A stretch of DNA of 64,000 nt from Rhizobium phaseoli (GCF_010668805.1 NZ_WUFT01000021.1:38930-102929); one strand, 5' to 3'. Shown: positions 35,704 through 44,735, numbered from the stretch's first letter. The notes: a model not told the origin generated them from the sequence alone. Made by a program: numbers and translations.

Positions 35704-36189
35704 TCAGTGCCCGTTATAGATCCGCTTCAGCGCCGCCAGCAGCGCCTCCATTTCGTCGCGCGAAAACAGGTCGATGAAACGCCGTTCATGCGTATCGATC
35801 AGTTTACGCGCCCGCGTAAGCATTGCCTGTCCGGCTTTGGTCAGATGCAGTTCCTGGCGCCGGCGGTCGGCCGCGGAAGGATGGCGCTCGATGAAGTCGC
35901 GGGCTGCCAGCCGGTTGACGAGGGCCATCATCGTCGCACGGTCGGTGCCGAGCGTATTGGCAAGGTCGATCTGCGAAGCCCCCGGATTGCCGGCGACGAG
36001 TTCCATCACCGCGAGCTGCTTCTGAGTCAGCCCAAGCTCCTCCATGGTTTCGGCGAAATCGCGATAGATCGCCACATGCGCCATGCGCAGGTGAAAGCCC
36101 AGGAGATCGCCGAGCCTGCCGACGTCGAGCGGCGGTATAACGGAGGCCTCTTCGGCTTCGATTTCGTCCAGCGGTGGTTTTATGGCCAT
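35704..36189 (-). CDS. MarR-family regulator of the hydroxycinnamate operon (HcaR/CouR/FerR-like by context)
   Basis: A 161-residue MarR protein: GFHLRMAHVAIYRDFAETMEELGLTQKQLAVMELVAGNPGASQIDLANTLGTDRATMMALVNRLAARDFIERHPSAADRRRQELHLT, with the winged helix around residues 50-115. It is divergent from the CoA-ligase gene. In Rhodopseudomonas, Pseudomonas and Acinetobacter, MarR regulators of this position (CouR, FerR, HcaR) repress hydroxycinnamate genes and are released by the hydroxycinnamoyl-CoA thioester. The same logic is likely here, an inference from context. Confidence 0.82.
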   Translation of the reverse strand: MAIKPPLDEIEAEEASVIPPLDVGRLGDLLGFHLRMAHVAIYRDFAETMEELGLTQKQLAVMELVAGNPGASQIDLANTLGTDRATMMALVNRLAARDFIERHPSAADRRRQELHLTKAGQAMLTRARKLIDTHERRFIDLFSRDEMEALLAALKRIYNGH

Positions 36190-36337
36190 CGTTCGTCTCG
36201 CTTCGTTCAGGCGCCATAACCGTCAAAATCAGCGGGTTAGTCAATATCCCTGTTGCTATGGTCGGGATATTTCCGGTGCCTCTTCGGACGCAGCGATTTG
36301 TCGAAAACAGCCTCTTGCATCTCGCCGGGAAAAGATA

Positions 36338-36358
36338 TTAGTATGTGTTGCATACAAA
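36338..36358. promoter_or_regulatory. Putative MarR operator upstream of the CoA-ligase gene
   Basis: Inverted repeat GTATG-TGTTG-CATAC (36341-36355) with AT-rich flanks, 43 bases upstream of the ligase ATG. MarR operators of hydroxycinnamate operons are short AT-rich palindromes in this position. The second boundary of the operator is not clear. Confidence 0.45.
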
Positions 36359-36397
36359 TTGCCTGCGGCGGAGGAGCGGCGGGCATGGGAGGAGAAA

Positions 36398-37981
36398 ATG
36401 GTGCGTTCCTTTTCCGGGATGGCTTCGTCGGCGGATTGCGGATTGGTGAAAGATGATCCGATCCTCTACCGAGCTCGCGTCGCGCCAGACCGGAGAGCTC
36501 TGTTCGAGGTCGCCACCGGCCGGCAGCTGACCTATACAGAACTCGATGTGCGGATCGCCCGCTGTGCCGGTTTTCTGCGCGCTATGCTGGGAGCGCAGTG
36601 GGACGGGGCGCGGGTCGCCATGCTGGCGCGCAATTCGATGGATTCGCTCGTGCTTGCCTTCGCCTGCCAGCGCGCCGGCGCCATCTACGTGCCGCTCAAC
36701 TGGCGCCTCAATGCCGCCGAGCTTCGGCCGATCCTTGCCGATTGCACGCCGGCCCTCCTGGTCCACGACGAAGAGTTTTCTGCAGTCGTGGCAAGCCTTG
36801 CGGACGCCGATCCCGAAATGGCGGTGATCGCGACGGCCGATGGCCCCGGCGGGTTTGCCGCGCGGATCGAGGCGAACCTCCCGGGGGAGCCCGTGCCCGT
36901 CGATGCGGATCAACCTTGCGTCCTGCTCTATACGTCGGGCACGACGGGCCAGCCGAAGGGCGTCATCATCACCCGCAGCAACGCCTTCTTTGCTGCCGTC
37001 AATTTTTCCTTCGTTGGCGAGATCGGGCCCGGATCGGTCGCTCTTTGCGACCTGCCGTTCTTCCACACGATCGGCCTGATCGCCGTGGCGCGCACGACAT
37101 TGATGCTGGGCGGTACGCTTGTCGTCTCCGACCGGTTCACGCCGGCGCGCACGCTTGCAGCCCTTGCCGATCGGCAACGCGCCATCACCCATTATTTTGC
37201 CGTGCCGCAGATAGCGCTCGCCCTGCGCGGCGATCCCGCCTATAGCGCTGCGGCTCTTTCCGGCCTGCACGCGCTCTTCGTTGGTGGCGCGCCGCTGACG
37301 CAGGCGCTGATCGAAAGCTATCTCGGCGATGGTGTTGCGCTGGTCAACGGTTACGGCATGAGCGAGGCGGGCACGGTGTTGCACGTGCCGATCGACCGGC
37401 GTGCCGTCCAGGACAATCCCGGCAGCGTCGGTCTTCCTGCACCGCTTCTCGACATCCGCATCGTCGGCGAAGAGGGCAGCGATGTCGGGGAAGGCGAGAT
37501 CGGCGAATTATGGCTGCGCGGGCCGGCGGTGGCGCCGGGCTATTGGAACAAGCCCGAGGAGACCGCTGCCGCCTTCACCGAGGGCTGGTACCGCACCGGC
37601 GATCTCGGCCGCCGCGAAGCCAACGGCTTCTATCGGATCGTCGACCGGCTGAAGGACATGTATATCAGCGGCGGCGAAAATGTTTATCCCGCCGAGGTCG
37701 AAGCAGCGCTCGCAAGCCACCCCGATATTCTCGACGTCGCGGTCGTCGGTATTCCCGATACCAGGTGGGGCGAATGCGGCGTCGCCTATGTCGTGCAGCG
37801 GCCGGGTGCCGCGGCAACCGGCGAGGAGATTGCCGGCCATTGCGCGGCAAGGCTCGCCGCCTTCAAGCGTCCGGCCCGCATCCTCTTCATCGAGAGTATT
37901 CCCCGCACCGCCTCCGGCAAGGTGCAGAAACATGTCCTGCGCCGGTTGCATTCCGACGAAACCCTTCAACGACAGGCCTGA
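36398..37981 (+). CDS. fcs: Acyl-CoA synthetase, probably feruloyl/4-coumaroyl-CoA synthetase
   Basis: A 527-residue AMP-forming ligase. The ATG at 36398 follows GGAGGAG. AMP-binding motifs: YTSGTTGQPKGVIITRSNA (P-loop, about residues 185-203), NGYGMSEAG, and YRTGDLGRREANGFYRIVDRLKDMYISGGENVYPAEVEAAL; the catalytic Lys is in RTASGKVQKHVLR. Aromatic specificity is inferred, since it is directly upstream of a clear hydroxycinnamoyl-CoA hydratase-lyase. It would make feruloyl-, coumaroyl- or caffeoyl-CoA from the free acid. First gene of a four-gene operon. Confidence 0.85.
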   Translation: MVRSFSGMASSADCGLVKDDPILYRARVAPDRRALFEVATGRQLTYTELDVRIARCAGFLRAMLGAQWDGARVAMLARNSMDSLVLAFACQRAGAIYVPLNWRLNAAELRPILADCTPALLVHDEEFSAVVASLADADPEMAVIATADGPGGFAARIEANLPGEPVPVDADQPCVLLYTSGTTGQPKGVIITRSNAFFAAVNFSFVGEIGPGSVALCDLPFFHTIGLIAVARTTLMLGGTLVVSDRFTPARTLAALADRQRAITHYFAVPQIALALRGDPAYSAAALSGLHALFVGGAPLTQALIESYLGDGVALVNGYGMSEAGTVLHVPIDRRAVQDNPGSVGLPAPLLDIRIVGEEGSDVGEGEIGELWLRGPAVAPGYWNKPEETAAAFTEGWYRTGDLGRREANGFYRIVDRLKDMYISGGENVYPAEVEAALASHPDILDVAVVGIPDTRWGECGVAYVVQRPGAAATGEEIAGHCAARLAAFKRPARILFIESIPRTASGKVQKHVLRRLHSDETLQRQA

Positions 37982-38026
37982 TGAAGCGGCCCCGGCATTC
38001 AATGCCGAAACCAATGGAGTAGACCC

Positions 38027-38851
38027 ATGACTGAAAATCAATCGCCGGTTCTGGTCGAATTCGATAACGGCATCGCTTTCGTGACCCTCAACCGCCCTGA
38101 AAAGCGCAATGCGATGAATCCGGCTTTGAACGCCCGGATGATGGAGGTGCTCGATGAACTCGAGGGCGACGAGCGCTGCGGCGTTCTCGTGTTGCGCGGC
38201 GCCGGCGAGTCCTGGTCTGCCGGCATGGATCTGAAGGAATATTTCCGCGACAATGACGACAAGCCGCGCGATGCCACGCTGAAGGCGCGGCGCCAATCCG
38301 GCGGCTGGTGGGGCCGGCTGATGTATTTCGAAAAGCCGACGATCGCCATGGTCAATGGCTGGTGCTTCGGCGGCGCTTTCACGCCGCTGGTTTCCTGCGA
38401 TCTCGCCATCGCCGCCGAGGAAGCGAATTTCGGCCTTTCCGAGATCAATTGGGGCATCCTGCCGGGCGGCAACGTCACCCGCGCCGTCGCCGAAGTGATG
38501 CGCCATCGCGACGCGCTCTACTTTATCATGACCGGCGAATTGTTCGGCGGGCGCAAGGCCGCCGAAATGGGGCTGGTCAACGAGGCCGTGCCGCTGGCCG
38601 AGCTTGAAACCCGGGTTCGCAAGATCTGCGCCAGCCTGCTCGAAAAGAACCCGGTGACGCTGAAGGCCGCCAAGGACACGTATAAGCGCGTGCGCAACCT
38701 GCCCTGGGATCTGGCCGACGATTACATCTACGCCAAGCTGGAGCAGATGCTGTTTCTCGACAAGACCAAAGGGCGCGACGAGGGGCTGAAGCAGTTCCTC
38801 GACGACAAGACCTATCAGCCGGGGCTCGGCGCCTACAAGCGCGGCCGCTGA
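38027..38851 (+). CDS. ech: Hydroxycinnamoyl-CoA hydratase-lyase (feruloyl-CoA to vanillin + acetyl-CoA)
   Basis: A 274-residue crotonase-fold enzyme. Hallmarks of HCHL are visible throughout: AGMDLKEYF, KPTIAMVNGWCFGGAF, LVSCDLAI (Ser123), FGLSEINWGI (Glu139, matching the catalytic Glu143 of the Pseudomonas enzyme by alignment from memory), ADDYIYAKLEQ (Tyr236, matching Tyr239) and QFLDDK...PGLGAYKRGR at the end. The enzyme hydrates the side chain and cleaves it by a retro-aldol step without beta-oxidation. It follows the CoA ligase by 45 bases with its own ribosome site. Confidence 0.92.
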   Translation: MTENQSPVLVEFDNGIAFVTLNRPEKRNAMNPALNARMMEVLDELEGDERCGVLVLRGAGESWSAGMDLKEYFRDNDDKPRDATLKARRQSGGWWGRLMYFEKPTIAMVNGWCFGGAFTPLVSCDLAIAAEEANFGLSEINWGILPGGNVTRAVAEVMRHRDALYFIMTGELFGGRKAAEMGLVNEAVPLAELETRVRKICASLLEKNPVTLKAAKDTYKRVRNLPWDLADDYIYAKLEQMLFLDKTKGRDEGLKQFLDDKTYQPGLGAYKRGR

Positions 38852-38856
38852 GGTCA

Positions 38857-38875
38857 GGCCCGGCATGGCCGGGCC
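38857..38875 (+). repeat. Intercistronic hairpin between ech and the alcohol dehydrogenase gene
   Basis: GGCCCGGC-ATG-GCCGGGCC, eight-base perfect arms with a three-base loop, five bases after the ech stop. No T-run follows, so it is more likely to stabilise or attenuate the message than to end it. Confidence 0.45.
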
Positions 38876-38907
38876 ATTCGCAGGCAAATCATAGGGAGGA
38901 GGGTAGA

Positions 38908-40014
38908 ATGAAAATCCATGCCGCGGTGGCGCGTGCGCCGCATATGCCGTTTTCGCTGGAAAGCCTCGATCTGGAGGAGCCGCGCGAGGGAGAGATCCTG
39001 GTTCGCGTGGTGGCAACCGGGGTTTGCCACACCGATATTGTCATGCGCGACCAGCACCTGCCGGTGCCGCAGCCGGTGGTACTCGGCCATGAAGGTGCTG
39101 GGATTGTCGAGCGTGTCGGGCCAGGCGTTGCCAAGGTGAAGCCGGGCGATCACGTGGTCATGACCTTCAATTCCTGCGGTCATTGCCCGAGCTGCAACGA
39201 TCACGAAGAGACCTATTGCCACGAATTTTTCCCGCGCAATTTCTTCGGTTCGCGCGCCGATGGTTCGAGCGGGCTCTCCTACAGAGGGGAGCGGGTGAAC
39301 GGTAATATTTTCGGGCAATCCTCCTTTGCCAGCCACGCGCTCTGCCATGAGCGCAATATCGTCAAAGTGCCTGAAGATGCCGATTTGGCGCTGCTTGGGC
39401 CGCTTGCCTGCGGCATCCAGACCGGCGCCGGTGCGGTGATGAACGCGCTGAAAGTCGAACCGGGAAAAGCGCTTGCTGTGTTCGGCATGGGGTCGGTCGG
39501 CCTCGCCGCCGTCATGGCGGCGCGGATTGTCGGCGCTTCCAGGATCATCGCCGTCGACGTCATCGAGACGCGGCTGGCGCTTGCCGCTGAACTCGGCGCG
39601 ACCGATATCGTCAATGGCAAAGCAAGCGACGCCGTCGCCGCGATCATGGCGCTGACGGGTGCGGGCGTCGATTATGCGATCGATGCCTCCGGCGTGCCCG
39701 CCGTCATCGACCAGTGCGTGCGGGTGCTGGCGCCGCGTGGCACCTGCGGCATTGTCGGCGCTTCGCCCCATGGCGCAACGCTGACGCTCGATCTCACTCA
39801 TATCCTCTCCGGCGGGCGCCGGGTGCGCGGCATCGTCGAGGGCGACTCCAATCCCGACGTGCTGATCCCGCTGCTGATTGATCTTCACAGACAGGGCCGC
39901 TTCCCCTTCGACAGGCTCGTCACCTTCTATGATTTCGCCGACATCAACCGGGCGGTGGAGGATGCCGAAAAGGGCATCGTGCTGAAACCGGTCGTGCGCC
40001 AGCCGGCCGCCTGA
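38908..40014 (+). CDS. Zinc-dependent aryl/benzyl-alcohol dehydrogenase
   Basis: A 368-residue medium-chain dehydrogenase. Catalytic zinc ligands Cys40 (TGVCHTD) and His61-Glu62 (GHEGAG); structural zinc Cys90, Cys93, Cys96, Cys104 (CGHCPSCNDHEETYC); NAD motif FGMGSVGLAAVMAA followed by AVDVIE. The RNFFGSRADGSS and NGNIFGQSSFASHALCHERN segments match aryl/benzyl-alcohol dehydrogenases. In this operon it may oxidise coniferyl or vanillyl alcohol, or reduce the aldehydes. GGGAGGAGG precedes the ATG. Confidence 0.87.
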   Translation: MKIHAAVARAPHMPFSLESLDLEEPREGEILVRVVATGVCHTDIVMRDQHLPVPQPVVLGHEGAGIVERVGPGVAKVKPGDHVVMTFNSCGHCPSCNDHEETYCHEFFPRNFFGSRADGSSGLSYRGERVNGNIFGQSSFASHALCHERNIVKVPEDADLALLGPLACGIQTGAGAVMNALKVEPGKALAVFGMGSVGLAAVMAARIVGASRIIAVDVIETRLALAAELGATDIVNGKASDAVAAIMALTGAGVDYAIDASGVPAVIDQCVRVLAPRGTCGIVGASPHGATLTLDLTHILSGGRRVRGIVEGDSNPDVLIPLLIDLHRQGRFPFDRLVTFYDFADINRAVEDAEKGIVLKPVVRQPAA

Positions 40015-40035
40015 CACCGTTCCAGGGAGGAAAAA

Positions 40036-41475
40036 ATGAACACCGTCGCCCCAATCGCCACCGATACCAGTCCCGATGCCATGAAGGCGCTGCTTGCCCG
40101 GCAAAGGGCGTCCTTCCTGAGGGAAGGGCCGCCAAGCATCGAAACCCGCATCGATCGCATCGATCGCGTCATCGCTCTTCTCGTCGACCATAAGGACGCG
40201 ATCGCCGCGGCGCTGTCGGAGGATTTCGGCAGCCGCAGCGTCGAGGCGAGCCTGCTTCTCGATGTTTTCACCTGCGTCGGTTCGCTCAAATATGCCAAGG
40301 GCCATCTCGCCGAATGGCTGAAGCCCGAGCAGCACGAGGCATTATTTCCCGACGCGGTCGCCGAAGTGTTCTATCAGCCGAAGGGGGTGGTCGGGATCCT
40401 CAGTCCCTGGAATTTTCCGTATCAACTGGCCCTTGCGCCGCTTGCCGGCATTCTCGCCGCCGGCAACCGTGCCATGATCAAACCGTCAGAGGTGACGCCG
40501 GTTTCCTCCGCCTTGATGGCGCAACTCATTGCCGGCGCCTTCGACGAAACGGAAATCGCCGTCGTGCAGGGCGGACCGGCGACGGGCACGGCCTTTACGT
40601 CACTTGCCTTCGACCATCTGATCTTCACCGGCGGCACCGCGATCGCCCATCACGTCATGCGCGCGGCGGCAGAAAACCTGACGCCGCTGACGCTTGAGCT
40701 CGGCGGCAAGTCTCCCGTCGTCATCGGTCGCTCGGCCGATCTCGCAGGCGCTGCGCGCCGTGTCATGACCATCAAGACGCTGAACGCCGGCCAGATCTGC
40801 CTGGCGCCGGACTATGTCTATGTTCCGGAGGAAAGTGTCGAGGCCTTCGCCGAACATGCGGTCGCGGCGGTCGGCGCGATGTATCCGGGGCTGAAGGAAA
40901 ATCCCGATTACACCTCGATCGTCAATGCCCGCCATCATGCCCGCGTCCAGGGCCTGATCGACGATGCCAGGGCCAAGGGCGCCCGCATCGTCGAGATCAA
41001 CCCGGCGGCGGAGAATTTCTCCCAGCAATCAGCCCATCGCATTCCGCCGACGCTGATCCTCGATCCCACCGAAGACATGCGCGTGCTGCAGGAGGAAATC
41101 TTCGGGCCGGTGCTGCCGGTCATGGCCTATCGCGATATCGCCGACGTCATCGACCGCATCAATGCCAAGCCGCGCCCGCTCGCTCTCTATTATTTCAGCC
41201 AGGATGGCGACGAGGAGCGCCGGGTTCTTGACAATACGACCTCCGGCGGCGTGACGGTCAACGATTGCATGAGCCATGTCACGGCGGAAGGTCTGCCCTT
41301 CGGCGGCGTCGGCCATTCCGGCATGGGCGCCTATCACGGTAAGTTCGGCTTCCTCGCCTTCTCGCATCCGCGCGCCGTCTACCATCAGAGCAAGATGGTG
41401 GAAGCGGAATATATGATGCGCCCGCCTTTCGGCGAGGCGATGCGCGGTTTCCTGGCCGCGGCGATCTGCAAGTAA
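40036..41475 (+). CDS. Coniferyl-aldehyde dehydrogenase
   Basis: A 479-residue ALDH of the short group that includes coniferyl-aldehyde dehydrogenase (CalB) and ALDH3-like enzymes: QRASFLREGPPSIETRIDRIDR at the N-terminus, LSPWNFPYQLALAPLAG, LELGGKSP (Glu221), AGQICLAPDYV (Cys255) and GGVTVNDCMSHV near the end. The overall pattern fits CalB, oxidising coniferyl aldehyde to ferulate, the substrate of the CoA ligase three genes upstream. It starts 21 bases after the alcohol dehydrogenase with a GGGAGGA site. Last gene of the operon. Confidence 0.87.
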   Translation: MNTVAPIATDTSPDAMKALLARQRASFLREGPPSIETRIDRIDRVIALLVDHKDAIAAALSEDFGSRSVEASLLLDVFTCVGSLKYAKGHLAEWLKPEQHEALFPDAVAEVFYQPKGVVGILSPWNFPYQLALAPLAGILAAGNRAMIKPSEVTPVSSALMAQLIAGAFDETEIAVVQGGPATGTAFTSLAFDHLIFTGGTAIAHHVMRAAAENLTPLTLELGGKSPVVIGRSADLAGAARRVMTIKTLNAGQICLAPDYVYVPEESVEAFAEHAVAAVGAMYPGLKENPDYTSIVNARHHARVQGLIDDARAKGARIVEINPAAENFSQQSAHRIPPTLILDPTEDMRVLQEEIFGPVLPVMAYRDIADVIDRINAKPRPLALYYFSQDGDEERRVLDNTTSGGVTVNDCMSHVTAEGLPFGGVGHSGMGAYHGKFGFLAFSHPRAVYHQSKMVEAEYMMRPPFGEAMRGFLAAAICK

Positions 41476-41576
41476 CGACAGAACAGCGAAGCGATGGCAC
41501 CGCATAGTTGCGAGGCCATCGATCCCTGTTCGTTCGATGCACCGTCAAGCGTCGCTTATCCGGAAGGCGTGGCGGC

Positions 41577-42644
41577 TTAGTCGAGCCGCAGCGTCTTGCC
41601 CGACCCGGCATCGAATAGATGGAGCTTTTCCGTACGGGGAGCCACCGTCACGACTTGCCCCGGCTCGAACTCATGGCGCTCCGAAAATACCGCGACAAGT
41701 TCGCCCGGCCCGTAGCGCAGGAACACCATCGTTTCATGGCCGGTAGGTTCGGTGACGCTGACCGTTGCCTTCAGGCCGCGTTCGGCGAGCGACAGATGTT
41801 CGGGGCGAACGCCGAGGAGCACGGACTGCCCGTCTGTTGCTGCGGGTGTGAAACCAAGTCCGATCTCGTCGCCGGTCTCCGTGACGAAGATAGCGCCATC
41901 GGCCTTGTACTGGCCTTTCAGGAGGTTCATTGACGGTGAGCCGATGAAGGTTGCGACGAACGTGTTGTTCGGACGGTCGTAGAGTTTCAGCGGCGTGCCG
42001 ATTTGTTCGACCTTGCCTCCCTGCATCACCACGATCTTGTCGGCCATGGTCATCGCTTCGACCTGGTCATGCGTGACGTAGATGGTCGTGGTTTTCAGCC
42101 GCTGGTGCAGTTCCTTGATCTCCTTGCGCATCTGAACGCGCAGCTTGGCATCGAGGTTCGACAAAGGTTCGTCGAACAGAAATACCTGGGGCGATCTGAC
42201 GATGGCCCGCCCCATCGCCACACGCTGTCGCTGGCCACCCGAAAGCTGGCGCGGATAACGGTCGAGATAAGGCACGAGATCGAGTGTTTCGGCCGCCGCC
42301 TGCAGGCGCTGTTTGATGACGTCGGCTGGCTGCTTCTGTAGGCGAAGCGCAAAAACCATATTTTCGGCAACGGTCTTGTGCGGATAAAGCGCATAGCTCT
42401 GGAAGACCATTGCGATATCGCGGTCCTTCGGGGGGAGATTGTTGACGACGTTTTTGCCGATTGAGATGGTGCCGCCGGTGATGCTTTCGAGCCCTGCGAC
42501 CATGCGCAACAGAGTTGACTTGCCACAACCGGAAGGGCCGACGAGCACCACAAACTCGCCGTCGCGGATTTCTATATCGACGCCATGCAGGACATTTAAC
42601 GTGCCGTAGGCTTTGCGTGCCCCCGAAATATTGACCTCAGCCAT
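41577..42644 (-). CDS. CUT1 sugar ABC transporter ATP-binding protein (UgpC/MsmX/MalK type)
   Basis: A 355-residue ATPase. Walker A GPSGCGKSTLLRMVAG (about 36-51), Q-loop MVFQSYALYPH, signature LSGGQRQRVAMGRAIV, Walker B VFLFDEPLSNLDA, H-loop YVTHDQVEAMT; the C-terminal OB-fold/TOBE part (from about 240) is typical of MalK-like subunits. It is divergent from the binding protein and permease genes and shares the promoter region containing two LacI-type operators. Confidence 0.88.
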   Translation of the reverse strand: MAEVNISGARKAYGTLNVLHGVDIEIRDGEFVVLVGPSGCGKSTLLRMVAGLESITGGTISIGKNVVNNLPPKDRDIAMVFQSYALYPHKTVAENMVFALRLQKQPADVIKQRLQAAAETLDLVPYLDRYPRQLSGGQRQRVAMGRAIVRSPQVFLFDEPLSNLDAKLRVQMRKEIKELHQRLKTTTIYVTHDQVEAMTMADKIVVMQGGKVEQIGTPLKLYDRPNNTFVATFIGSPSMNLLKGQYKADGAIFVTETGDEIGLGFTPAATDGQSVLLGVRPEHLSLAERGLKATVSVTEPTGHETMVFLRYGPGELVAVFSERHEFEPGQVVTVAPRTEKLHLFDAGSGKTLRLD

Positions 42645-42774
42645 GTGCCTCCCACTCGCTTTCTGCCGGCCACCGGGCGCTCCCCAAGGGCCGTGCATCT
42701 CATGACAGGGGCTTCCTGCAAGAGGGCCGGCGAACCGCCTTTTGCCGATTTGAAACGACTGTCAGGCCTCCTCC

Positions 42775-42788
42775 ATGAAACGTTTCAT
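42775..42788. promoter_or_regulatory. LacI-type operator 1
   Basis: Perfect 14-bp palindrome ATGAAACGTTTCAT with the central AACGTT step common to LacI-family operators. Between the divergent ATPase and binding-protein genes; TTGACA follows at 42795-42800. Likely bound by the LacI protein encoded at 46848. Confidence 0.7.
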
Positions 42789-42860
42789 TTCCTGTTGACA
42801 TTTCCCGCCTGCCGTCTAATTCTCGAAATCGAGACCGGGAGGAGTGGTTTCAGGCAAGAT

Positions 42861-42874
42861 ATGAAACGTTTCAT
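42861..42874. promoter_or_regulatory. LacI-type operator 2
   Basis: Second identical copy of ATGAAACGTTTCAT, 86 bases from the first, followed by a similar TTTTCTTGTTAACA (operator 1 is followed by TTTCCTGTTGACA). Both operator and promoter-like flank are duplicated. The spacing, about eight helical turns, would suit looping or separate control of the two divergent promoters. The rest of 42645-42981 holds no gene. Confidence 0.7.
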
Positions 42875-42981
42875 TTTCTTGTTAACAGATAGTTCCGCAG
42901 GAGGCCAGTTTAAAAATCGCACTGGAGCCAGCCCGGCAAAGCCAGGTGGCGGCAGCACAACGAAACGTGGAGGAGGAAAAT

Positions 42982-44622
42982 ATGAGAGTTGAAATATATG
43001 ATGCATTGTTGCGCCGTCAGGCAAGTCGCCGCGACGTCTTGCGCGGAACGGCAAGTGCTGCAGCTCTGCTCGGGCTGTCCGGCGCGATGGGCGGCATTGC
43101 CGGCACGGCGTTTGCCGCCGACGATCTGCGCGCTCAGATCCTGAAAATTCCAGGTGTCGGCAAGGGCTCGCCGACGGATGCGGACTGGCAGAAGGTCGGC
43201 GAGCTTTGCCTCGGTCCGACCAAGGCCAATGTCAAGCAGGGCGAGTTCGCCGGTGTCGAGCTGACCTTCATGGGGCTCAACAACCAGAACCTCCACAACT
43301 TCCTGTTCCGCGGTTTCCTGAAGCCGTGGGAAGCCTATACGGGCGCCAAGATCAACTGGATCGACCTTGCTCAGGCTGATTACAACGCTCGCCTTCAGCA
43401 ATCGATCGCAACCGGCACTGTTGATTTCGACCTCCTGGAGATGGGTGCACCCTTCGAGGGCGACACCGCCGGACGCGGGCTTCTGGACGAGATGCCTGAC
43501 TGGGTTGCAAAGCAGATCGAGACCGACGACATGGTCAGCTACCTGAAGCCACCGGTGGGCACCTGGGGCGGCAAGACCTATCGCGTGACGATCGACGGCG
43601 ACTGCCACACCTTCGCCTACCGCAAGGATTACTTCGGCGAAGGCTCGATCAGCGGCATGGCCGAGCCGCCGAAGACCTGGCAGGAAGTGAACGCGGCTTC
43701 CAAGGCGCTGATCGGCAAGACCGATCCGCTGACCAGTCAGCCGGCCTACGGCTATCTCGATCCCCTCAAGGGATGGGGCGGATTCGGCTTCTATTTCATC
43801 GAGAACCGCGCAACGGCCTATGCTAAATATCCGGGCGACCCGGCCTGGCTGTTCGATCCTGAAAACATGAAGCCGCTGGTCAACAACCCGGCATGGGTTC
43901 AGGCGATCCAGGACGTTTTGGATCTGATTGCGGCGAAGGCCTATCCGGCCGACCAGATCAATGCCGATCCCGGCACCACGGCCTTCTCGCAGTTCCTGGC
44001 CGGCACCGGCGCAATGCTGATGTGGTGGGGCGATGTCGGCTCCAGCGCACGCACCTCCGACACCTCGGTCGTCGGCGACGTGGTCGGCTTCGGCATCAAC
44101 CGCGGCTCCGACCGTGTCTACAACCGCAGGACCGGGCAGTGGGAAGACAAGTATAACGAAGCGCCCAACATGGCCTATCTGGGCTGGGGCATTTACGTTA
44201 CCAAGCAGGTCTCCAGCGACGAGAAGAAGCGCAAGGCGGCCTGGTCTGCTGCTGCCCATCTCGGCGGCAAGGATCTGTCTCTGTGGACGTCGGCCTATCC
44301 CTCCGGCTTCCAACCCTATCGTCAGTCCAACTTCAACTATGACGAATGGGAAAAGGCAGGTTACGACCGCGCCTATATCGAGGACTATCTGGGTTCGAAC
44401 GCCGATAGCTACAACCACCCGAACGCCGCCATCGAACCGCGTATTCCCGGCATCTTCCAATATTACTCCGTCGCCGAAGACGAACTGGCAAAGGGTTTTG
44501 CCGGACAGTACAAGTCGGCACAGGAGACCGCGGATGCGATTGCGGTCGCCTGGGAAAAGATCACCGACCAGATCGGCCGCGATAGCCAGCTGAAACTTTA
44601 CCGGACGAGCCTCGGGCTCTGA
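42982..44622 (+). CDS. Sugar ABC transporter solute-binding protein (long, family 1)
   Basis: A 546-residue extracellular binding protein, longer than the usual 420 or so. GGAGGA precedes the ATG at 42982. Residues about 12-45 form a Tat-like signal (RRQASRRDVLRGTASAAALLGLSG...TAFAAD). The mature protein shows GVELTFMGLNNQNLHNFLFRGFLKPWEAYTGAKI and DFDLLEMGAPFEGD with many Trp residues (GTGAMLMWWGDVGSS), consistent with oligosaccharide or glycoside binding. It is followed by two MalF/MalG-type permeases. The actual sugar is unknown. Confidence 0.85.
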   Translation: MRVEIYDALLRRQASRRDVLRGTASAAALLGLSGAMGGIAGTAFAADDLRAQILKIPGVGKGSPTDADWQKVGELCLGPTKANVKQGEFAGVELTFMGLNNQNLHNFLFRGFLKPWEAYTGAKINWIDLAQADYNARLQQSIATGTVDFDLLEMGAPFEGDTAGRGLLDEMPDWVAKQIETDDMVSYLKPPVGTWGGKTYRVTIDGDCHTFAYRKDYFGEGSISGMAEPPKTWQEVNAASKALIGKTDPLTSQPAYGYLDPLKGWGGFGFYFIENRATAYAKYPGDPAWLFDPENMKPLVNNPAWVQAIQDVLDLIAAKAYPADQINADPGTTAFSQFLAGTGAMLMWWGDVGSSARTSDTSVVGDVVGFGINRGSDRVYNRRTGQWEDKYNEAPNMAYLGWGIYVTKQVSSDEKKRKAAWSAAAHLGGKDLSLWTSAYPSGFQPYRQSNFNYDEWEKAGYDRAYIEDYLGSNADSYNHPNAAIEPRIPGIFQYYSVAEDELAKGFAGQYKSAQETADAIAVAWEKITDQIGRDSQLKLYRTSLGL

Positions 44623-44640
44623 TCGGTGACTGCTGCATAA

Positions 44641-44735
44641 TTGCTTAAATCGGAATCGATTTAAGGATAAAATTAGGCAGCAATTCAAAGTGTGCAGCGT
44701 TCTTTGCGCGTCTTTCAGACGTGCGGCGCTGTAAG
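44641..44735. repeat. Structured intergenic element (two hairpins), probably a dispersed rhizobial repeat
   Basis: Between the binding-protein and permease genes. Hairpin 1: CTTAAATCG-GAAT-CGATTTAAG at 44644-44665. Hairpin 2: outer CAGCG (44695-44699) and CGCTG (44727-44731) around GCGCGTCT-TTC-AGACGTGC (44706-44724; one G-U pair). I recall near-identical intergenic sequences in many Rhizobium and Agrobacterium genomes, but cannot verify it here. It may reduce permease expression relative to the binding protein. Confidence 0.55.
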
